From an uncultured Chloroflexota bacterium (GTDB taxonomy: Bacteria; Chloroflexota; Dehalococcoidia; Lucifugimonadales; GCA-002694895): a DNA stretch of 36,921 bases. This document shows, one piece after another, positions 32,267 to 36,921 of this stretch. A model generated the notes under the pieces. It worked only from the letters and a program-made list of their open reading frames with translations. It was not told the origin of the DNA and searched no databases. Position numbers and translations under genes: made by a program. Location of the stretch: NCBI GenBank assembly GCA_913045935.1, contig CAJWSY010000010.1:1-36921 (forward strand). The letters run 5' to 3'. Each line of letters starts with the position of its first letter. The first letter of the stretch is position 1.

Positions 32267-35200
32267 TTATTTTTGATTTAGTTTATTAACTGCTTCCTCA
32301 TCTACATTAAAATATTTTGCCTGTGGATGATGAAAGACAATAGCACTTACAGAGCCTTCAGGATCCATCATGTATTCTTCAGTCAAATTGACACCTATAT
32401 TAGTATCTGGATTTAATAAATTCCATAATTTCAATTGATCTTCTAACATCGGGCATGCTGGATAGCCAAATGAGTATCGCTTACCAGTGTAATTAGCTTT
32501 AAAAATATCAATGTTAGATATATTGTCAGGATCTTTGATTCCCCACATTGTTCTTATGTTTTTATGTATAAGTTCAGCAGAAGCTTCTGCTGTTTCCAAA
32601 GCCAATGATAAAATTGTGTGAGATTTAAGGAATTCGCCTTTATTTTGATAATATTCAGCTAACTCTCTTACATCTGGTCCAAACGTCGTGACGAACATTG
32701 AAATATAATCTTTTTGGTCAGAATTCACAGGTAATAGATAATCAGAAAGGCATAATTGATCTCTAGACGTTTGCCTAGCAAATTCAAATTTTTCGATCTG
32801 TTTACCTGAATCAAAAATTATAATTGAATTATCATCAGATTGCGCGTTAAAAAACTTGTACACCACTTTAGCTGAAAAATTATTAGATTTAGAAATTATA
32901 TCCTTTACTTCTTCAACGCTTTTATTTAGTAACAAAGCTTTTTCTTCGCCTGAATTTAAATTTTTCAAAAAATTACCTTTATAACCTAAATGTCGATTGT
33001 AAAGCATGACTGGATTAATTAATTTCCAGACATCTTCTAATGGAAGTGTTAATATATTAGTTTTCAAATTTGGAGGTTGTGGGATTTCTGATAGGTTTGA
33101 TACTTTTTCAGGAGCTTTTATTGGAGTATTAGATTGTATTTTATTTGAGGTTGTAACAATATTTGTTTTAAAATGAATAACTCTATCATCAATATCTTTA
33201 TATAATTTTTGTTTCTTTTTGTCATCACTGATGGTGTTTACTATATCCAAACCAGACATAGCATCAGTAGCATATATTACATTGTTTTTGTAAGAAGGCA
33301 AAATATTCAAATAAGTGAATTTTTCAGTTAAAGCTGCTCCTCCAACTAATATTGGAACGTCAATATTTTCTTTATTCAAATCTTCTGCAGTTTCGACCAT
33401 CATCTGTGCAGATTTAACTAAAAGACCAGACAAGCCAATGTAGTCTGGTTTATGTTTTTTGTAAGCTTGAATTAATTCTTGAGAAGTGATTTTTATCCCA
33501 AGGTTAATAACTTTGTAACCATTGTTAGAAAGAATAATATCTACGAGATTTTTACCAATATCATGGACATCACCTTTTACAGTTGCTAACAAGATTGTAC
33601 CTTTATTGGTTAATTCAGATTTTTCCATAAATTGTTCTAAATAAGAAACTGCTGTTTTCATAACTTCAGCTGATTGTAATACTTCTGCAACTATAAGTTC
33701 GTTTTTACCAAACAAGTCTGAAACAACATCCATTCCACTCATCAGTGGCCCGTTGATTATATCCAAAGGTTTTTTAGTTTTTAGGCCTTTGTCTAGATTA
33801 AGTTCAATATCATTTTTTGAACCACTTATAATTGATTCCTTTAAAAACTCATTCCATTTTATGTTTTTTTTGCGAACTAATTGCTTAGGTTTTGATCTGA
33901 AATGATCAACAAATTTATCAAGAGTTTCCTTAGAGTTATCAAAAATTAAATTATTAGATAATTCAATTTCCTTTTCAGATAAGGAGCTAAAACGTTTTAG
34001 GCTTTGTGTGTTTACAATTGCATAATCCAAACCTGCATTTAAACAATGATTAAGCATTACAGAGTTTAACACTTCCCTTCCGTTAGAAGGTAATCCAAAA
34101 GAAACATTAGAAATACCTAAAATTGTTTTGGATTCGGGTAAATGTTGTTTTATTTGATTAATTCCTTCCACAGTATGTTTAGCAGATTCCAAATAATTTA
34201 CATCACCTGTTCCTACAGGGAATGTTAGGGGATCAAAAATTATTTGATTGGCCGGGAATCCATATTTTGAAATTAAAAGATTGTAAGATCTTTTTGCAAT
34301 TTCTAATTTACGTTCGCTAGTAATTGCCTGTGCTTGTTCTTTATCCTCATCAATACATCCAATTATTAATAAAGCGCCATATTTCTTTGCGTAAGGAACA
34401 ATAAGCTCAAATTTTTCTTCACCGTCTTCTAGGTTTATGCTATTAATAATTATTTTACCAGGACATAGTTTCATAGAAGTTTTAATAACTTCAGGGTCTG
34501 TAGAATCGATCATAATAGGAGCTTTTATTTTAGAAGTTAATTTTTCTAAAAAGTTTTCTATATCTTCAATTTCATTTCTTTCAGTATTTTGAAGGCAAAC
34601 ATCCAAGACATTTGCACCAGAATTGATTTGTAACTTACCTATTTCGGAAGCCAAATCAAAATCATCATTTTCAATTAATTTTTTAAATTTTCTTGAACCT
34701 AAAACATTTGTTCTTTCACCAACCATTATTGGTTTAGATTCATCGTCTACGTAAATAGTCTCCAATCCAGTAACAAAGTGGGCTTTATTCATTTTTGATA
34801 CATTTTTTGTGTCATCAAAAAATATAGTTGCATTATCGGAAATTGTCTTTAGTTCACTTATATGGGGAGGGATTGTTCCGCAACATCCTCCAATTATATT
34901 TACCCATCCATTTGAAACATATTCGTTTACAACTTTTGCAAATTCTTTGGGAATTTCATTGTAATTTCCATTTTCATCTGGCAATCCCGCATTAGGGATA
35001 AGCGCAATAGGATGTTTGGAAATTTGATTTAATGTTCTTAGATGTTCTCTCATAAATTTAGGTCCGGTTGCGCAATTCATTCCAACCCAAAGTAAATCAT
35101 TTTGAATAATAGATAAATAGAATGATTCAATATCTTGTCCCGCTAAAGTTGTCCCCATATTTTCAATCGTACATTGTATGGCTAAAGGTATATCAAAAAA

Positions 35201-35734
35201 TGACAAATCTGATTTGGCCAAGTTAATTCCTTCTATAGCAGCTTTAACATTCAATATATCTTGGGATGTTTCAACTAGTAGTAGATCTGAACCACCAGAT
35301 ATTAAACCTCTAGCTTGTACGCGGTAATTTTCCATTAAGTAATCAAATGTAATGTCACTAGTTTTTATTTGAGTTAAACTCAACAATTTTGTTGTTGGTC
35401 CCATACTTCCAGCCACTAAAGTTCCAGGATTCTTAGAAGCCACTGATTTTGCTATGGCAGCAGATTGAAAATTAATTTCTTCAGCCTTGCTAGATAGATC
35501 ATACTCATCTAAAACCATGGGTGTTCCGCCAAATGAATTAGTTTGAATAATATCAGCACCAACGTCTATAAAGCTTTGATGTACCTCTTTTATATATTTA
35601 GGATTAACTAAGTTTAAATACTCATTGCAGCCATCGTATTCTTCTCCTCCAAAATCAGAAGGATTTAGATCAAAATTTTGAATTGATGTGCCCATGGCAC
35701 CATCTATAACTGTTATTTTATTTTTGTTTATCAA
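32267..35734 (-). CDS. metH: Cobalamin-dependent methionine synthase
   Basis: 1155 residues with all four MetH modules. The homocysteine domain (about 1-300) has zinc ligands Cys221 in GMNCATGP and Cys284-Cys285 in IGGCCGT. The methyltetrahydrofolate domain (about 320-600) opens with PIMVGERTNVLGSRKFKKLI. The cap and cobalamin domain (about 640-850) has the cobalt-ligand His724 in GDVHDIGKNL. The reactivation domain (about 900-1150) has GYPACPMLEDQLKLWNLL and SAIVFHHPQAKYFNV. It transfers methyl from 5-methyl-THF to homocysteine. The start codon is TTG at 35734-35732: there is no usable in-frame ATG, and a TAA lies 18 nt upstream of it. No Shine-Dalgarno is visible. A SAM-type riboswitch candidate lies just upstream. 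Confidence 0.96.
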   Translation of the reverse strand: MINKNKITVIDGAMGTSIQNFDLNPSDFGGEEYDGCNEYLNLVNPKYIKEVHQSFIDVGADIIQTNSFGGTPMVLDEYDLSSKAEEINFQSAAIAKSVASKNPGTLVAGSMGPTTKLLSLTQIKTSDITFDYLMENYRVQARGLISGGSDLLLVETSQDILNVKAAIEGINLAKSDLSFFDIPLAIQCTIENMGTTLAGQDIESFYLSIIQNDLLWVGMNCATGPKFMREHLRTLNQISKHPIALIPNAGLPDENGNYNEIPKEFAKVVNEYVSNGWVNIIGGCCGTIPPHISELKTISDNATIFFDDTKNVSKMNKAHFVTGLETIYVDDESKPIMVGERTNVLGSRKFKKLIENDDFDLASEIGKLQINSGANVLDVCLQNTERNEIEDIENFLEKLTSKIKAPIMIDSTDPEVIKTSMKLCPGKIIINSINLEDGEEKFELIVPYAKKYGALLIIGCIDEDKEQAQAITSERKLEIAKRSYNLLISKYGFPANQIIFDPLTFPVGTGDVNYLESAKHTVEGINQIKQHLPESKTILGISNVSFGLPSNGREVLNSVMLNHCLNAGLDYAIVNTQSLKRFSSLSEKEIELSNNLIFDNSKETLDKFVDHFRSKPKQLVRKKNIKWNEFLKESIISGSKNDIELNLDKGLKTKKPLDIINGPLMSGMDVVSDLFGKNELIVAEVLQSAEVMKTAVSYLEQFMEKSELTNKGTILLATVKGDVHDIGKNLVDIILSNNGYKVINLGIKITSQELIQAYKKHKPDYIGLSGLLVKSAQMMVETAEDLNKENIDVPILVGGAALTEKFTYLNILPSYKNNVIYATDAMSGLDIVNTISDDKKKQKLYKDIDDRVIHFKTNIVTTSNKIQSNTPIKAPEKVSNLSEIPQPPNLKTNILTLPLEDVWKLINPVMLYNRHLGYKGNFLKNLNSGEEKALLLNKSVEEVKDIISKSNNFSAKVVYKFFNAQSDDNSIIIFDSGKQIEKFEFARQTSRDQLCLSDYLLPVNSDQKDYISMFVTTFGPDVRELAEYYQNKGEFLKSHTILSLALETAEASAELIHKNIRTMWGIKDPDNISNIDIFKANYTGKRYSFGYPACPMLEDQLKLWNLLNPDTNIGVNLTEEYMMDPEGSVSAIVFHHPQAKYFNVDEEAVNKLNQK

Positions 35735-35779
35735 TATAATAATTTAAATTTTTATAAATTGAAGTATAAAACACACAGT

Positions 35780-35855
35780 ACCTCTTTGCTAACATAGCCA
35801 CGTAACAAGCACCTTAAAAGGTAAAAGGTTGCCGAGTTTTACTCTTCTTAACGCG
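35780..35855 (-). promoter_or_regulatory. Candidate compact SAM riboswitch (SAM-I/SAM-IV clan) in the metH leader
   Basis: Read on the minus strand, the leader contains CTCGGCAACC and GGTGC, the invariant core of the SAM-I/SAM-IV clan. Possible elements: P1, CGCGT (35855-35851) with ACGTG (35803-35799); P2, GAGT/ACTC around an AAA loop (35844-35834); P3, ACCTT/AAGGT around a 9-nt loop (35829-35811); and a GCTA/TAGC hairpin directly after P1 (35798-35788). The P3 loop ACCTTTT (35822-35816) can pair with AAGAGGT (35786-35780), a 7-bp pseudoknot with one G-U. SAM-IV-type switches also have a 3' pseudoknot to the P3 region. P2 is much shorter than in standard SAM-I and no kink-turn is seen. The position, 46 nt before a methionine synthase, fits SAM feedback. 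The expression platform is not clear. Confidence 0.65.
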
Positions 35856-35883
35856 ATATTATTTTATCACAATAGAATGAAAT

Positions 35884-36921
35884 TTAAACTTGTTTTGTTA
35901 TCTTAAGTTTAAGAAAAATCAGTGCAATTGCAGAAGTTAGTATAAGTAAACCTGAATAAATTATTGTGTAACTCATGCCAATATTATCTGCAATTAAACC
36001 GCCTATAACAGGTGAAATTAATCCTAAAGACATCGCTCCCCACATCAAAGCAACAATAGTTGATTTCATGTCCTCAGATTCTCGTTTATTACTTTTTGCA
36101 ATATCAAGTCCTAATGAAACAAATATAGTTTGCAATGAAAATTCGAAAATTCCCATTAACAACAGAATAATAGGAATAAGTGGAACTGATAAAATATTAA
36201 TTTGATCTAAGAAAGGAATGGTTAAACACATCGTCCCTAAAAATAATAAGCTAGGAATTAATAAAGTCAAAGGAGAAGATCTATCAACGATTAATCCTAA
36301 CAATGGTTGAGTTATGGTTCCGCTTGCTCTCATAAGTGATTTGTAAATAGCAATCCTATTAACAGAATATTTTAAATTTTCTAAGAAGAATACAGGTAAA
36401 AAGGTATCAAGAGCTGATTCTCCCATTCCTCTAATTGCAGCTGCTAGAATTAGAATTAGAAGTAATTTATTAGTAAAAATTATTTGTAGACCAGAATAAT
36501 AATCTTTTAAATTAACTTTTTTAGATATATCGTTTTTGAGAAAGTAATTTATTGCAAATCCGCCCAACACTCCCATTATAATCGGAACAATTGAAGCTGC
36601 TCTCATAGCTTGTTCCCAGCCAATTAAAAGTGTTGATATTAATAATGAACCAAAAATTAGAGGGCCCAGGGTCTCTCCCAGACTGCCTCCTGTGCCATGT
36701 AATGACAAAGCAAAAGCTTGTTTTTCGGGAAACTTCTTAGCAAGGGTAGCTAAAGCTGGAGCATGATACATTGAGGGGCCTATGCCTCCAATAAGCATCG
36801 AAATTGTCAATAATAAAACAGTATCAGAATAACTAAGCATCATATAAGAAATTCCAGAAATAAATAATGAAATGCCTAATAATGTTCCTGATCGTCTAGC
36901 ATATTTGTCACCCAGAAATCC
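35884..36921 (-). CDS. Major facilitator superfamily transporter (N-terminus beyond the window)
   Basis: 345 codons are visible and the gene continues off the right edge. The frame stays open from 36921 through GFLGDKYARRSGTLLG, which is the MFS motif A (GxxxDrxgrR) between helices 2 and 3. The Met at 36843 is therefore internal, not the start. About ten hydrophobic helices follow; the ALSLHGTGGSLGETLGPLIFG region is the helix 5 motif C-like Gly-rich stretch, and ALDTFLPVFFLENL begins the second half. It is an inner-membrane secondary transporter, possibly an exporter because motif C-like glycines are present. The substrate is unknown. It ends about 29 nt upstream of the metH riboswitch, on the same strand. 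Confidence 0.88.
   Translation of the reverse strand, partial: GFLGDKYARRSGTLLGISLFISGISYMMLSYSDTVLLLTISMLIGGIGPSMYHAPALATLAKKFPEKQAFALSLHGTGGSLGETLGPLIFGSLLISTLLIGWEQAMRAASIVPIIMGVLGGFAINYFLKNDISKKVNLKDYYSGLQIIFTNKLLLILILAAAIRGMGESALDTFLPVFFLENLKYSVNRIAIYKSLMRASGTITQPLLGLIVDRSSPLTLLIPSLLFLGTMCLTIPFLDQINILSVPLIPIILLLMGIFEFSLQTIFVSLGLDIAKSNKRESEDMKSTIVALMWGAMSLGLISPVIGGLIADNIGMSYTIIYSGLLILTSAIALIFLKLKITKQV

Noticed and set aside
36843-36843. Start of the MFS transporter at this Met
   Set aside because: The frame is open upstream to the window edge and encodes the MFS motif A (GFLGDKYARRSG), so the true start is outside the window.
1-36921. tRNA, rRNA, CRISPR, transposon or phage signatures
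   Set aside because: No cloverleaf, direct-repeat array, transposase, integrase or terminal inverted repeat was found by reading both strands; all gaps are under 150 nt.

Overview
This is an AT-rich window (roughly one third G+C by eye) from a gene-dense, streamlined bacterial genome. It holds about 25 protein genes, and no non-coding gap exceeds 150 bases. There is no tRNA, rRNA, CRISPR array or insertion sequence. The gene content (RraA-like and M19 proteins, CocE-type hydrolase, gamma-glutamyltransferases, an Asp-box propeller, DUF3830, an AceE-like transketolase, COG3199 kinase) is what I would expect from uncultivated marine bacteria such as SAR202-type Chloroflexota. That placement is inference from gene content only.

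Layout. 1-85 (+): tail of an unidentified gene. 120-3921 (-): CocE/NonD hydrolase, RraA-like protein and M19 dipeptidase-like operon. 4028-8437 (+): PEP synthase, gamma-glutamyltransferase and a short membrane thioredoxin, tightly packed. 8430-16480 (-): small DUF4177-like gene, AceE-like E1, pyroglutamyl peptidase, a second gamma-glutamyltransferase and an Asp-box propeller protein. 16560-18489 (+): CPPED1-like metallophosphoesterase and zinc alcohol dehydrogenase. 18486-19712 (-): MocR-type aminotransferase. 19754-23081 (+): DUF3830, S9 peptidase and aldo/keto reductase. 23072-27130 (-): acyl-CoA ligase, flavin reductase, SDR and COG3199 kinase. 27166-28961 (+): CitE-like lyase and D-2-hydroxyacid dehydrogenase. 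28958-35855 (-): SAM-type riboswitch candidate, metH, aminotransferase, response regulator and histidine kinase. 35884-36921 (-): MFS transporter running off the right edge.

The main discovery is at 7952-8437. Two apparent ORFs form one gene interrupted by an in-frame TGA at 8201-8203. That TGA sits exactly where a thioredoxin has the first Cys of CxxC (here U-A-A-C, with Pro five residues after the Cys and a later cis-Pro). A perfect 8-bp hairpin with a G-first loop lies 27 nt downstream, matching the published geometry of bacterial SECIS elements. I read it as a membrane-anchored selenocysteine thioredoxin, co-transcribed with a gamma-glutamyltransferase and PEP synthase. TGA is an ordinary stop in at least two other genes here, so this is not a TGA=Trp code.

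A second discovery is the metH leader (about 35780-35855, minus strand). It carries the GGCAACC...GGTGC core of the SAM-I/SAM-IV riboswitch clan in an unusually small fold, with a possible P3-loop pseudoknot. Most genes fit scavenging of peptides and gamma-glutamyl compounds, amino acids and carboxylates. The hydrolases lack visible signal peptides, suggesting they act inside the cell on imported material. All four closely abutting convergent gene pairs overlap at their stop codons.
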